64,000 nucleotides of DNA from Neorhizobium alkalisoli (lineage in GTDB: Bacteria > Pseudomonadota > Alphaproteobacteria > Rhizobiales > Rhizobiaceae). Shown piece after piece: positions 36,119 through 46,074 of the stretch. A model generated the notes under the pieces. The model was not told the DNA's origin and did no database searches. It saw nothing but the letters and a program-made list of their open reading frames with translations. The position numbers and the translations under genes were made by a program. The stretch is from assembly GCF_002968635.1 (NCBI RefSeq), contig NZ_PVBN01000006.1, positions 186,001 to 250,000 on the forward strand, given 5' to 3'. Every line of letters begins with the position of its first letter. Position 1 is the first letter of the stretch.

Positions 36119-38952
36119 GCGGATTGATCTTCGCAAACCCCGCCATTCTCTTCGGCCTTCTCTCGCTGCCGGTCATCTGGTGGCTCCTCAGGCTGACGCC
36201 GCCGCGCCCGAAGACGGAGGTGTTCCCGCCGCTGAAGATCCTGGCGAGCGTCCTGAAGCGTGAAGAGACGCCGTCGAAGAGCCCCTGGTGGCTGACCCTC
36301 CTTCGCATGGCTCTTGCCACCGCCGTCATATTGGCGATTGCCGACCCGGTGATGAATCCGCGCGTCAATTCGCTGAATGCCGATGGGCCACTGGTTCTCG
36401 TTGTCGACAATGGCTGGGCGAGCGCCACCGATTGGGAACGCCGCGTCCAGACTGCCAATCTTCTGGTCGACGATGCAGAAAGCGCCGACGTGCCGGTGTC
36501 GATCGCCTTTACGGCCGACCCCAGTCATGACGCCGTCCCCGGCACCGCCGCCGCTGCCCGCGAAAAACTCGCTGCGGCCCGCCCGAAGCCTCTGGTTCCC
36601 GACCGCGTCCGCGCCGCCGAGGCAATAAGCGAAGCGATGAATGGAAACCGTCCCGGCACGCTCGTCATGGTGTCCGACGGCGTGGCTGCCCCTCAGGATG
36701 CCGAAGCCCTGTCGGTTTTGGCTGCGCTTTCGCCGGCCCAATTGCGCCTCATCGAAGGCGACGGCCGGAGCGCCGTTGCAATCACCGACGCGGTCAACAA
36801 CGCCGGTGCCATGTCGGTCACGGCCACCCGTCTGACGACCGGAGCGCCGCAGCAGTTGGCTGTCAACGCGCTGGACGCCCAAGGCCGGGCGCTGGCTTCC
36901 GGAACATTCGAGTTTGCGGCCGGTGCCGCGACCGCGACAGCGGAGATCGCCTCCCCCTTCGAGCTTCGCAACGACTTTGCCCGGCTCGGCCTCGACGGAC
37001 TGGCAACCGCCGGCTCGGCTCACCTGCTCGATGACGGCTTCAAGCGCCGGCGCGTCGCGCTGCTGGCCGGCGAGAGCGGCAGCGATTTCCAGCCGCTCCT
37101 CCAGCCGCTCTATTACATCAGCCGGGCGCTGCAGCCCTATGCGGACGTCATCCAGCCGAACACCGCCGATCTGTCCGTTTCCATTCCGCAGATCCTCGAA
37201 GGCAATCCTTCCGCCATCATCCTGGCCGATGTCGGCCGCCTGCCGGCGGAAACCTATGCGCCGCTGCAGCAGTGGATCTCCCGCGGCGGCACGCTGATCC
37301 GCTTCGCCGGACCCCGCCTCGCAGCAGCCCCTTCCGATGACCCGCTGGTTCCCGTCATTCTCCGCCAGGGCGAGCGCGCGCTCGGCGGCGCCATGTCCTG
37401 GTCTGAACCCCAGCCGCTTGCAGATTTCCCGAGTTTCGGTCCTTTCGCCGGCATGCCGCGGGCGGCTGATATCACCGTCACCCGGCAGGTTCTTGCCGAG
37501 CCGACGCCCGATCTTGCCGAGCGCACCTGGGCAAGCCTTGCCGACGGCACCCCCCTCGTCACCACCAAGGAGGTCGAGGCCGGCCGCATCGTCCTCGTTC
37601 ACACCACCGCCGAGGCAACCTGGTCCAACCTGCCGCTCTCCGGCAATTTCGTGGAGATGTTGCGCCGCCTCGTGCAGATCGCCCGCGCCGGTGGCGCTGC
37701 GTCCTCCGGCCCGGCCGCGGATGGTGCGGCAGCGACCTTGGCGCCTTATCGTCTCCTGACCGCGGACGGCATCCTGACCACCGAAACCGGAACCGCACAG
37801 CCGATCTCGGTTGCTCCCAACCAGACCCCGGTCGCGAGTTTCGATCATCCGCCCGGCCTTTATGGCACGGAAGACGGTTTTACGGCCGTCAACCTGCTGG
37901 CTCCGAAAACCGTCATCGCACCCTTCGATATGGCGCCCGCCGGAGCGGCGGTGGCGCGCGAAGGGCTGGCGGGCGGCGAAGCCATTTCGCTCCGCCCTGC
38001 CCTGTTTGCCGCAGCCTTCGCGCTGCTGGTGCTCGACAGCTTCGTCGTGCTGTTCATGAACGGCGCCTTCGCCCGCGGTGCGCGGCGAAATCGCGGCGCA
38101 GCGGCTGCAGCGATTGTCGCGGCCCTCGCCTTCGGCCTCTTTGCCTTTATTCCCGGCCAGACGATGGCGCAGGACATGCCGCCGGGTGCGGGGACGAAAC
38201 CGGGTGACGAACAGATCCTCGAGCGGCTGGACACCACTCACCTCGCCTATGTCGTCACCGGCGAGGCCGACGTGGACAACCTGTCGGAACAGGGGCTGGA
38301 AGGGCTCAGCCAGTTCCTGACCTATCGCACGACGCTCGAACCCGGCGCGCCGGTCGGGCTGGATATCACCAAGGATGACCTGTCCTTCTATCCGATCATC
38401 TACTGGCCGATTTCCGCCAATGCGCCCATGCCCTCGCAGGCCGCGATTTCGCGCATCGACGCCTATATGCGCAACGGCGGCACCGTTCTTTTCGACACGC
38501 GCGACCAGTATTCCGCCCTGGACGGCGGCGGGACGACGCCGAACGGCGAACGCCTGCAGGCGATCCTTGCCAATATCGACATACCGCCGCTCGAGCCGAC
38601 ACCCGAGGATCACGTCCTCACGCGCTCCTTCTACCTGCTCACCAATTTTCCCGGCCGCTACACCGGTAGCCCGCTCTGGGTCGAGGCACGGCAGGAGGCG
38701 AGGAATACCGGCGCGCAGTTGTCGTCCTCGGGCGACGGCGTCACGCCGCTCCTCATCACCGGCAACGACCTCGCCGGCGCCTGGGCCATCGACCCGCAGG
38801 GAGCGCCCGTCTTGCCCACGGTGCCGCCCGATGAGATGCAGCGCGAATACGCCTATCGCGCCGGCGTCAACATCATGATGTACATGCTGACCGGCAACTA
38901 CAAGGCCGATCAGGTGCATGTGCCGGCCCTCCTCGAACGGCTTGGCCAGTAG
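36115..38952 (+). CDS. Large membrane protein: BatA N-terminus and DUF4159 C-terminus
   Basis: A 945-residue protein. Residues 1-85 have the BatA-like two-helix hairpin (NPAILFGLLSLPVIWWLL, then WWLTLLRMALATAVIL), followed by a VWA-like domain (LVLVVDNGWAS) and a middle domain with a glutamine-amidotransferase-like fold pattern. A helix near 630-680 is followed by DUF4159 (LAYVVTGEADVDN, FYPIIYWPIS, MRNGGTVLFDTRD). It probably faces the periplasm. It overlaps DUF58 by 4 nt. Confidence 0.85.
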   Translation: MSGLIFANPAILFGLLSLPVIWWLLRLTPPRPKTEVFPPLKILASVLKREETPSKSPWWLTLLRMALATAVILAIADPVMNPRVNSLNADGPLVLVVDNGWASATDWERRVQTANLLVDDAESADVPVSIAFTADPSHDAVPGTAAAAREKLAAARPKPLVPDRVRAAEAISEAMNGNRPGTLVMVSDGVAAPQDAEALSVLAALSPAQLRLIEGDGRSAVAITDAVNNAGAMSVTATRLTTGAPQQLAVNALDAQGRALASGTFEFAAGAATATAEIASPFELRNDFARLGLDGLATAGSAHLLDDGFKRRRVALLAGESGSDFQPLLQPLYYISRALQPYADVIQPNTADLSVSIPQILEGNPSAIILADVGRLPAETYAPLQQWISRGGTLIRFAGPRLAAAPSDDPLVPVILRQGERALGGAMSWSEPQPLADFPSFGPFAGMPRAADITVTRQVLAEPTPDLAERTWASLADGTPLVTTKEVEAGRIVLVHTTAEATWSNLPLSGNFVEMLRRLVQIARAGGAASSGPAADGAAATLAPYRLLTADGILTTETGTAQPISVAPNQTPVASFDHPPGLYGTEDGFTAVNLLAPKTVIAPFDMAPAGAAVAREGLAGGEAISLRPALFAAAFALLVLDSFVVLFMNGAFARGARRNRGAAAAAIVAALAFGLFAFIPGQTMAQDMPPGAGTKPGDEQILERLDTTHLAYVVTGEADVDNLSEQGLEGLSQFLTYRTTLEPGAPVGLDITKDDLSFYPIIYWPISANAPMPSQAAISRIDAYMRNGGTVLFDTRDQYSALDGGGTTPNGERLQAILANIDIPPLEPTPEDHVLTRSFYLLTNFPGRYTGSPLWVEARQEARNTGAQLSSSGDGVTPLLITGNDLAGAWAIDPQGAPVLPTVPPDEMQREYAYRAGVNIMMYMLTGNYKADQVHVPALLERLGQ

Positions 38953-38962
38953 GGAGCAACGG

Positions 38963-41029
38963 ATGACCATCGAATTCGCCCCCTTCTTCTCCTGGCCGGT
39001 ACTTACAGCTCTCGGCGTGCTGGCGCTCATCCTCGCAAGTCTCGCCTTCTGGCGCGGCGTGCGCGGCGCCACACTCCGCACGCTTGCGCTTGCAGCCCTG
39101 CTTTTGGCGCTCGCCAATCCGACTCTGATGCAGGAAGACCGGGAACAGCTCTCGACCATCGTTCCGATCATCGTCGACCGTTCGCAAAGCCAGGAGACCG
39201 CGCAGCGCAAGGAGCAGACCGACGAGGCTCTCGCGAGCCTCAGTGACCGGTTCTCCCGTTATCCGCGGATCGAGACGAGGGTGGTCGACGTCGCCGACGA
39301 CGAAAATTCGGATACGCCGTCCACAAGACTCTTCACCGCCCTGCGTTCGGCCATTTCCGACGTGCCGCCGGCACGCATCGGCGGCGCGGTCTTCCTGACC
39401 GACGGCCAGATCCACGACCTTCCCGGCGTCAATCAGGATCTCGGCTTCAACGCTCCCGTCCACGGCCTCATCACCGGCCAGCCGGACGAGTTCGACCGCC
39501 GCGTCGAGGTGGTGCGGGCGCCCCGCTTCGGCATTGTCGGCGAAGAGCAGGAACTGACGCTGCGCGTCTTCGACGACGGCCGCTCCGGCAGCAGCGCCGC
39601 CCAGGTGACCGTGCGGATGAACGGCCAGCAGATCGCCACGCTTCAGGCCCGAACCGGCATCGAAACGCCGTTTCCCTTTACGGTTCCGCGCGGCGGCAAC
39701 AATGTCATGGAGTTCTCGGTCGCCGAACTGCCGGGCGAAGTCACGACCGCCAACAATCGCGCCGTCCACGTTATCGACGGGATCCGGCAGAACCTGCGCG
39801 TCCTGCTGGTCTCGGGCGAACCGCATGCGGGCGAGCGCGCCTGGCGCAACCTCTTGAAATCGGATGCCTCGGTCGACCTCGTCCATTTCACCATCCTGCG
39901 GCCGCCGGAAAAGCAGGACGGTACGCCGATCAACGAGCTGTCGCTGATCGCCTTCCCCACCCGCGAGCTTTTCGTCGAAAAGATCAAGGATTTCGACCTG
40001 ATCATCTTCGACCGCTACAAACATCGCGGCGTGTTGCCGATCCTCTATTACGATTACATCGCCCAGTATGTGCAGAACGGCGGCGCGTTGCTGATCGCCG
40101 CAGGCCCGGAACATGCGGGCGAAGATTCGATCGCCTCGACCCCGCTCGAACAGGTTCTGCCGGCCGCACCGACCGGAGAAGTCCACAGCGCAGCCTTCTA
40201 TCCCCATCTCTCGGAAGCGGGGCAGAAGCACCCCGTCACCCGCGGCCTGGACGGATCGGATCAGACGCCACCCGCCTGGGGCCGCTGGTTCCGCACCATC
40301 GACGTCGATACTCCCCAAGGCCAGACGGTTATGGAAGGGGACGGCAACCGCCCGCTTCTCGTGCTCAACCGCCAGGGCGAAGGCCGCGTCGCCATGCTGT
40401 TGTCCGACCAGGGCTGGCTCTGGGCGCGAGGCTTCGAAGGCGGCGGGCCGCATGTCTCGCTCTACCGCCGCATCGCCCACTGGCTGATGAAGGAACCGGA
40501 GCTTGAGGAAGAGGCATTGACCGCCCGCGCCGTCGGCCGGACGCTGGAGGCGACGCGCCAGACGATCGGCGACGATCCGGGTCCCGCCAGGGTCCGCTAT
40601 CCTTCCGGTCGCACCGAAACGATGCCCATGACCGCTTCCGGCCCAGGCGAATACCGGCTGGAGCAGCGGATGGACGAGACCGGCCTTTTCGAGGTCACCA
40701 ATGGCGAGTTTTCGACGCTCGTCCATGTCGGCACCGTCGATGCACCGGAATTCAAGGCGATGATCTCGACCGAGAACACGCTGAAGCCGTATGCCGACAA
40801 GACCCACGGCCTTGTCACACGGGTGGCCTCCGGGGACGGAATTTCGCTGCCCGGCATCCTGCCCGTGCGCGGCGAAGTGCGCGTCAACGATCCCGACCGG
40901 ATGGTGATCCGCATGACCGACGAGAGCGTGCTGCGCGGCATCAATACGCTGCCGCTGTTTGCCGGCTTTGCCGGCCTCTCCGCCCTCCTCTTCGCAGTCG
41001 CGGCCATGTGGTGGCGCGAGGGGCGCTGA
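38963..41029 (+). CDS. Large membrane protein of the MoxR cluster
   Basis: A 688-residue protein with an N-terminal helix pair (residues about 10-50), a VWA-like region (VPIIVDRSQSQETAQ, FLTDGQIHD) and a middle domain with an amidotransferase-like alternation (LLVSGEPHAGERAW, YVQNGGALLIAAGPEH). A C-terminal helix near 665-683 ends in WWREGR. Family members are annotated as hypothetical membrane proteins with VWA/GATase-like parts. It starts 10 bp after the BatA/DUF4159 gene. Confidence 0.8.
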   Translation: MTIEFAPFFSWPVLTALGVLALILASLAFWRGVRGATLRTLALAALLLALANPTLMQEDREQLSTIVPIIVDRSQSQETAQRKEQTDEALASLSDRFSRYPRIETRVVDVADDENSDTPSTRLFTALRSAISDVPPARIGGAVFLTDGQIHDLPGVNQDLGFNAPVHGLITGQPDEFDRRVEVVRAPRFGIVGEEQELTLRVFDDGRSGSSAAQVTVRMNGQQIATLQARTGIETPFPFTVPRGGNNVMEFSVAELPGEVTTANNRAVHVIDGIRQNLRVLLVSGEPHAGERAWRNLLKSDASVDLVHFTILRPPEKQDGTPINELSLIAFPTRELFVEKIKDFDLIIFDRYKHRGVLPILYYDYIAQYVQNGGALLIAAGPEHAGEDSIASTPLEQVLPAAPTGEVHSAAFYPHLSEAGQKHPVTRGLDGSDQTPPAWGRWFRTIDVDTPQGQTVMEGDGNRPLLVLNRQGEGRVAMLLSDQGWLWARGFEGGGPHVSLYRRIAHWLMKEPELEEEALTARAVGRTLEATRQTIGDDPGPARVRYPSGRTETMPMTASGPGEYRLEQRMDETGLFEVTNGEFSTLVHVGTVDAPEFKAMISTENTLKPYADKTHGLVTRVASGDGISLPGILPVRGEVRVNDPDRMVIRMTDESVLRGINTLPLFAGFAGLSALLFAVAAMWWREGR

Positions 41030-41031
41030 GC

Positions 41032-41448
41032 ATGGCCGATCTTGAACTGACGTCCGAGCCCTCCCCCGAGGATCTGTCGGTGATCCTGGAGGGGTTGACT
41101 GCCTTCAACGAAGGCGAAGTTGGCGCAGCGGAACGCCAAACGCTTGCCGTACTGATCCGCGATCCGGACGGAAAGGTGATTGGCGGTCTCTCAGGCTACA
41201 CGTCCTGGGGATGGTTGTTCACCCAGCTGCTATTCATCCCGCATTCGCTGCGGGGCAAGGGCATGGCAGGCAGACTGCTTCAGGAAGCCGAGGAGGAAGC
41301 CCGCCGCCGGGGCTGCCATGGCGCCTGGATCGACACTTTCAATCCCATTGCTCTCAAGGCTTATGAGCGTCACGGCTACGAGAAGTTCGGCGAGTTACCG
41401 GGCTTTGTGACGGGGCGAACCCGTACCTTCCTTAAAAAGGCGCTTTGA
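41032..41448 (+). CDS. GNAT acetyltransferase, first of a tandem pair
   Basis: A 138-residue GNAT domain. The acetyl-CoA loop lies in LLFIPHSLRGKGMAGRLL, and the C-terminal part AWIDTFNPIALKAYERHGYEKFGEL is typical. It starts 2 nt after the MoxR-cluster membrane protein, so it may be cotranscribed with it. Its downstream neighbour shares nearly every block, so the pair arose by duplication. Confidence 0.88.
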   Translation: MADLELTSEPSPEDLSVILEGLTAFNEGEVGAAERQTLAVLIRDPDGKVIGGLSGYTSWGWLFTQLLFIPHSLRGKGMAGRLLQEAEEEARRRGCHGAWIDTFNPIALKAYERHGYEKFGELPGFVTGRTRTFLKKAL

Positions 41449-41491
41449 GTTATTCCATCCGCAGGATTTCACGCGGAAAAACGCCGGCGGC

Positions 41492-41911
41492 ATGGATATC
41501 GAACTGAAATTGATCGAGGGCGTCACGCCCGAGGAAGAGGAGGCCATCCTCAATCGGCTGAAGGCCTACAATATTGAAAGATTCGGCAAGAGCGACCGCC
41601 AGGAGCTGGCGGTACCGATCTACGATGCCGAAGGCAAGGTGATCGGCGGATTGACGGGCTATACCGGCCGCGGCTGGCTCTATGTGGCGATGCTTTACGT
41701 TCCCGACGAACTGCGCGGCCAGGGCCTTGCCGCCCGCATGCTGGATATGGCCGAAACGGAAGCCCGCGCCCGGGGCTGCGTCGGCGCCTATATCGACACG
41801 ATGAACCCGGACGCCCTGAGGATCTACCGGAAGCAGGGCTATGCAGAGATCGGCACCCTCAACGACCTCGCGGGGGGCCATTCGATTAGCTGGCTGCAAA
41901 AGCGCTTTTGA
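41492..41911 (+). CDS. GNAT acetyltransferase, second of a tandem pair
   Basis: A 139-residue GNAT protein related to its upstream neighbour: GGLTGYTGRGWLYVAML, LRGQGLAARML and IDTMNPDALRIYRKQGY. Substrate unknown. It converges on the MFS transporter gene with a 10-bp gap. Confidence 0.88.
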   Translation: MDIELKLIEGVTPEEEEAILNRLKAYNIERFGKSDRQELAVPIYDAEGKVIGGLTGYTGRGWLYVAMLYVPDELRGQGLAARMLDMAETEARARGCVGAYIDTMNPDALRIYRKQGYAEIGTLNDLAGGHSISWLQKRF

Positions 41912-41921
41912 ACTCCCCCCC

Positions 41922-43235
41922 TCAGGTGAGCGATGTCTGGCGTGTTTCCGTGTTGATCATGATCCCGGCAAGCGCGGCGAGAACGAGCAGTCCGGCAAAG
42001 ATGCCGATGGTGAGCCCGAGGCCCTGCACCACGACGTAACCGACCAGCGACGGCGCAAGCAGGCCCCCGAGACGGGCCATGGCGCCCGCGGCCCCCATCC
42101 CGGTTGCACGAGACGCCGTCGGATAAAGCTCCGGAGTGTAGGCGTAGAGAGCGCCCCAGGTGCCCAACAGGGCAAAGCTCATCAGCAGCAGCGCAGTTGC
42201 GATGAGGCTCGCATTCGAGGCTATGACGAACAGCAGGCAACCGAGCGCCGACAGCAGGCAGAAACCGATCAGCGTCGGCTTGCGGCCCCATTTCTCGACG
42301 CCATAGGCGGCCAGCGCATAACCCGGAAGCTGCGCCAGCGCCACGAGCACCAGAAAACCGTAGCCCCGCACGAAACCGAAACCTTCACCGGCGAGCCTCG
42401 CCGGCATCCAGGTGAAGACGCCATAATAGGACACCGACACGAGGAACCAGATCGTCAGGATCATGATGCTGCGCTGGCGCAGTCCGGACGAGAAGATGCC
42501 CGTCGACTTCACCGGCGGTGGCGAAACGAGACTGGTTTCAGCCCCGAGCCGTGGCCGGCCGTTCACGACGAGCATCCGCTCCATGATGGCTTTGGCCTCG
42601 TCGCTACGGCCTGAACGCAAGAGATAGAGTGGCGATTCCGGCACCAAGAAACGCAGGCCGATACCGGCTACGGCCGGGATTGCCGTCACCGCGAAGATAT
42701 AGCGCCAGGCATCGGCCACCCCGGCTAGACTGGCCCCCCAGGCGGCGAGCGCGACGATCAGCGTGCCGACCGCCCAGAAGCCCTCGAGCAATACCAGCCA
42801 GCGCCCGCGGTTCTTGGCCGGCAGGAACTCGGCCATCATCGCGTAGTCCACCGGCAAGGTGCCGCCGACCGCAGCGCCGGTCAGGAAGCGCAGGACGACG
42901 AGGATCATGAAGTCTGGAGCGAAGATGGAAAGCGTGCCAAACAGCGCGTCGCAGGCGACCGTCACGATCAGAACGCGGCGACGGCCGATGCGATCGGCAA
43001 GCCTGCCGAAACCCATCGCGCCGAGAAGCATCCCGAAGAAGAAGGCCGTGCCCGTCTGCAGCGCCTGAGGCACCGTCAGGCCGAAGGTCGCCGCTATGGA
43101 GGCGGCGGTAAAGCCGACCGCCAGAACCTGCATCGCATCCGCAGCCCAGACGAGACCAAAGATACCCATCAGCCGGCGTTGGTAGGTCCCCGCTCCGGCG
43201 CGGTCCAGCGCCTCGTCCATCGTGATTGCCGCCAT
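41922..43235 (-). CDS. MFS transporter, sugar/organic-acid porter-like
   Basis: A 437-residue protein with twelve likely helices. MFS motif A GFGRLADRIGRRRV follows helix 2, and the sugar-porter-type segment YTPELYPTASRATGMG occurs in the second half. The start is MAAITMDEALDR with a short site upstream; an in-frame ATG 42 nt earlier is less likely. Substrate not evident. Confidence 0.87.
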   Translation of the reverse strand: MAAITMDEALDRAGAGTYQRRLMGIFGLVWAADAMQVLAVGFTAASIAATFGLTVPQALQTGTAFFFGMLLGAMGFGRLADRIGRRRVLIVTVACDALFGTLSIFAPDFMILVVLRFLTGAAVGGTLPVDYAMMAEFLPAKNRGRWLVLLEGFWAVGTLIVALAAWGASLAGVADAWRYIFAVTAIPAVAGIGLRFLVPESPLYLLRSGRSDEAKAIMERMLVVNGRPRLGAETSLVSPPPVKSTGIFSSGLRQRSIMILTIWFLVSVSYYGVFTWMPARLAGEGFGFVRGYGFLVLVALAQLPGYALAAYGVEKWGRKPTLIGFCLLSALGCLLFVIASNASLIATALLLMSFALLGTWGALYAYTPELYPTASRATGMGAAGAMARLGGLLAPSLVGYVVVQGLGLTIGIFAGLLVLAALAGIMINTETRQTSLT

Positions 43236-43313
43236 GCACCTGTCCCCCGGAGTTGACGAATCATGCCGACAAATCATTGCCGGCCAATGGTAAGGTTGAT
43301 TAGCGGACTTGGG

Positions 43314-43832
43314 CTATTCGCGCCAGACGATCGTTCCCTTGAGACGCGCATGCACATCTGCCGAAACGGGTACGACCAGAACCCGGTTCGGATCGACCGG
43401 GCCTGGAAATTCGAGCGCGTTATACGCGACCTTCTCGAAACCGAGCGGGCCGTAATATGGCGGATCACCGACCAGGATCACCGCTTCCGACCCTCTCTGC
43501 TTTGCGGCCTCGATGGCGATCCGGACGAGCTCGCGGCCGATGCCGCGATTTTTATGCGACGGCCGTACGGCAAGCGGTCCGAGCAGATGTCCCTTTACGC
43601 CGCCGGCAAGAACCGGGGTCATCCGGACCGAGGCGATCGTCTCGCCGTCATCGGTACAGACGAAGGACAACGACCGGTCATGCGGCCCCTGCTCCCGAAT
43701 GCGGGCGGCAGCGCGGGTGTGGCGGCCGGGCCCGAAGGCTTCCGCATTGATGAGTTCGATGACGTCGTCATGCGACGCGTCTTCGGTGAGGTAGACAAGT
43801 TCGTGCTTATGCAGAAATTCGAGCTGAGACAT
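43314..43832 (-). CDS. GNAT acetyltransferase (YhbS-like)
   Basis: A 172-residue GNAT protein with acetyl-CoA loop LGPLAVRPSHKNRGIGRELV and the YYGPLGFEKV C-terminal part typical of YhbS-type enzymes. Encoded alone, upstream of an MFS gene on the same strand with about 78 bp between them. Confidence 0.87.
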   Translation of the reverse strand: MSQLEFLHKHELVYLTEDASHDDVIELINAEAFGPGRHTRAAARIREQGPHDRSLSFVCTDDGETIASVRMTPVLAGGVKGHLLGPLAVRPSHKNRGIGRELVRIAIEAAKQRGSEAVILVGDPPYYGPLGFEKVAYNALEFPGPVDPNRVLVVPVSADVHARLKGTIVWRE

Positions 43833-44093
43833 GGATGGACCGAAGCCGTAGGATAAAGAGCGGACAGGACAAGGGATTTCGATGACGCCGCGTGGCGTCT
43901 TGGTCGATAATCAGCGTCGTCGCAGTGCCCGTACTTCGGTCATAGAGGGAATTATCCTTAAAATCCGGGAAGCGAATTAGCAGGAAAAATTTGCCGCGTC
44001 CAACGCAAAAACACAGCGTTCATAAAATCATGCCTCGTATTCGGCGCACGCTACCGTATCTATTCAGCCAATGGACAAGCGAAGGAGATCACC

Positions 44094-45083
44094 GTGGGCA
44101 GGCTCGTCGATGGAAAATGGCAGGATGTCGGCTCCGACACCAAGGAAAACAAGGGCCATTTCAAGCGCGCCGAATCGCAGTTCCGCAACTGGGTGACCGC
44201 GGATGGCTCCGCCGGCTCCTCCGGCAAGAGTGGGTTCAAGGCAGAGGCCGGCCGCTACCATCTCTACGTTTCCTACGCTTGCCCCTGGGCGCATCGCACA
44301 CTGATCTTCCGCAAGCTGAAGAAGCTCGAAGACCTGATCTCGGTCTCCGTTGTCGATTATCTGATGCTGGAGAACGGCTGGGAGTTCAAGAAACGCGACG
44401 GCGCCACCGGCGACGAGCTTTTCGGCTCGAACTATCTCTACCAGATCTACCTGAAGGCCGATCCCAGCTATACCGGCCGCGTCACCGTGCCGGTCCTCTG
44501 GGACAAGCGTGAGAACACGATCGTCTCCAACGAGAGCGCGGAAATCATCCGGATGTTCAACGGTGCCTTCGACGGGCTGACCGGCTCGGCGTCGGATTTT
44601 TATCCGGAAGCGCTGCGCGGCGAGATCGACGAGTTGAACGCGGTCGTCTACGACACCGTCAACAACGGCGTCTACAAGGCGGGCTTCGCCACCTCCCAGG
44701 AAGCCTATGAACCGGCCGTTACCCGTCTTTTCGACACCCTGGATATGCTGGAAAAGCGCCTCGCCGGCAGCCGCTATCTCTTCGGCGACAGGCTGACCGA
44801 GGCCGATTGGCGGCTCTTCACCACGCTTTTCCGCTTCGATCCCGTCTATGTCGGCCACTTCAAATGCAATATCCGCCGCATCGCCGACTACCCGAACCTG
44901 TCCGGCTACCTGCGTGATCTCTACCAGCATCCGGGCATTGCCGAGACATGCAATCTCCTGCACATCAAGAACCATTATTACGGCAGCCACCGGACGATCA
45001 ATCCAACCGGCATAGTCCCTGTCGGTCCGGCGATCGATCTCGACGCCCCCCACGGAAGAGAGAAACTGAAGACGGCGGCCTGA
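44094..45083 (+). CDS. Glutathionyl-hydroquinone reductase (Xi-class GST)
   Basis: A 329-residue protein starting with GTG, with gaaggag upstream. The redox Cys is in YACPWAHRT, and the C-terminal GST helical domain carries the LTEADWRLF segment. These enzymes reduce glutathionyl-quinone adducts. The length matches the family. An upstream in-frame extension to 43991 is out of register with family starts. Confidence 0.9.
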   Translation: MGRLVDGKWQDVGSDTKENKGHFKRAESQFRNWVTADGSAGSSGKSGFKAEAGRYHLYVSYACPWAHRTLIFRKLKKLEDLISVSVVDYLMLENGWEFKKRDGATGDELFGSNYLYQIYLKADPSYTGRVTVPVLWDKRENTIVSNESAEIIRMFNGAFDGLTGSASDFYPEALRGEIDELNAVVYDTVNNGVYKAGFATSQEAYEPAVTRLFDTLDMLEKRLAGSRYLFGDRLTEADWRLFTTLFRFDPVYVGHFKCNIRRIADYPNLSGYLRDLYQHPGIAETCNLLHIKNHYYGSHRTINPTGIVPVGPAIDLDAPHGREKLKTAA

Positions 45084-45241
45084 TCGGTATTGCTGTGCCC
45101 GCCGCTGTCGCCACGCATCACAATCGATATATCCCACGAAATATTTCGATCGACTTTGTAAGCCAAAAGGGCTATGAAAAGGAGACGGGAAATCACGGGT
45201 CGGGCAGTACTTGCTTCTCCCCCGACTGAAGGGAGGTAGCC

Positions 45242-45463
45242 ATGCGCAATGAAGTTTCAGTATTTCCAAGAGAGCAGAATTGGGTCGTGCGGCTTGTCGA
45301 ACAAGGCGCCGAAAGCGAACGCGAGTTTCGCTATGAAGTTTACGCCCGCTCTTGGGCTGAAGGGCAGCGTATCCGGTTGAACAAGGCATTTTCCGCCGGC
45401 GCGGACATCGCAAACCGGGCATCAGCGCAAGCCGAGGGATGTTTCGCGAAACTCGAAGACTGA
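45242..45463 (+). CDS. Small conserved rhizobial protein of unknown function
   Basis: A 73-residue protein starting MRNEVSVFPREQNWVVRL, with gaagggagg upstream. A helix-rich end (SAGADIANRASAQAEGC) follows. No domain recognised. It lies between the reductase gene and a leftward Nudix gene. Confidence 0.6.
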   Translation: MRNEVSVFPREQNWVVRLVEQGAESEREFRYEVYARSWAEGQRIRLNKAFSAGADIANRASAQAEGCFAKLED

Positions 45464-45520
45464 GGCGCCGCGAGCTTTTGGATCAAGCGGAATTTTAGGC
45501 GGTCAACCGGCTAGCAGGCC

Positions 45521-46009
45521 TCACCAGAAATCCGATGTCTCGACGTCGCCGCTCAGTTCCTTGAGCCGTCTCCGCGTCGCGGTTGTCGTATCCTTCGGCA
45601 ACTCATCCAATGCGAAAAATCCGCTCTCGGCAATCTCCCGATCGGCAGCCCGTGGCGCCGTCTGCTCCACGGTCAGCCGATAGAAGAGCACATGGTCGCG
45701 CTTGCTGGCGTTGCGGTTATAGTAGACGTGGACGAGCTGCGGTTCGCCAAGGATTTCCAGATTACCCTCTTCCCTCAACTCCTTCGTGAGTGCGGCGCGG
45801 GCAGTCTCGTGCCGTTCCATGCCTCCACCCGGCATGTACCAGCCGGGAACATAGGTATGGCGAACCAGGAAGATGCGGCCTTCGGCATCGAAGCAGGCCG
45901 CGCGCACGCCGAGCGTCATGCCGCGTCTCACGATGAAGAACTGGTGCAACAGCCAGACCATTGCGCGTGTTCGAAAACCGCGGATTTCCGGGATGTCTTC
46001 GCTGTTCAT
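45521..46009 (-). CDS. Nudix hydrolase with a divergent Nudix box
   Basis: A 162-residue protein with Nudix box GGGMERHETARAALTKELRE followed by EGNLEI. Compared with G-x5-E-x7-REUxEExGU, the R is K and the final G is N, but the metal-binding Glu residues remain. It probably hydrolyses a nucleotide diphosphate; activity could be altered. It diverges from a metallophosphoesterase gene. Confidence 0.85.
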   Translation of the reverse strand: MNSEDIPEIRGFRTRAMVWLLHQFFIVRRGMTLGVRAACFDAEGRIFLVRHTYVPGWYMPGGGMERHETARAALTKELREEGNLEILGEPQLVHVYYNRNASKRDHVLFYRLTVEQTAPRAADREIAESGFFALDELPKDTTTATRRRLKELSGDVETSDFW

Positions 46010-46074
46010 TCATAACTCCGGGAGCGGCCAGAAAATCGATAACGATTTGCCGGCTTATGCGTTATGTCTGCGGC

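Noticed and set aside
43883..43898. Small hairpin GACGCC-GCGT-GGCGTC in the region before the hydroquinone reductase gene
   Set aside because: No T run follows and no gene end is nearby, so it was not called a terminator.
45139..45150. CGAAATATTTCG palindrome before the 73-residue gene
   Set aside because: Short, AT-rich and single copy here; could occur by chance.
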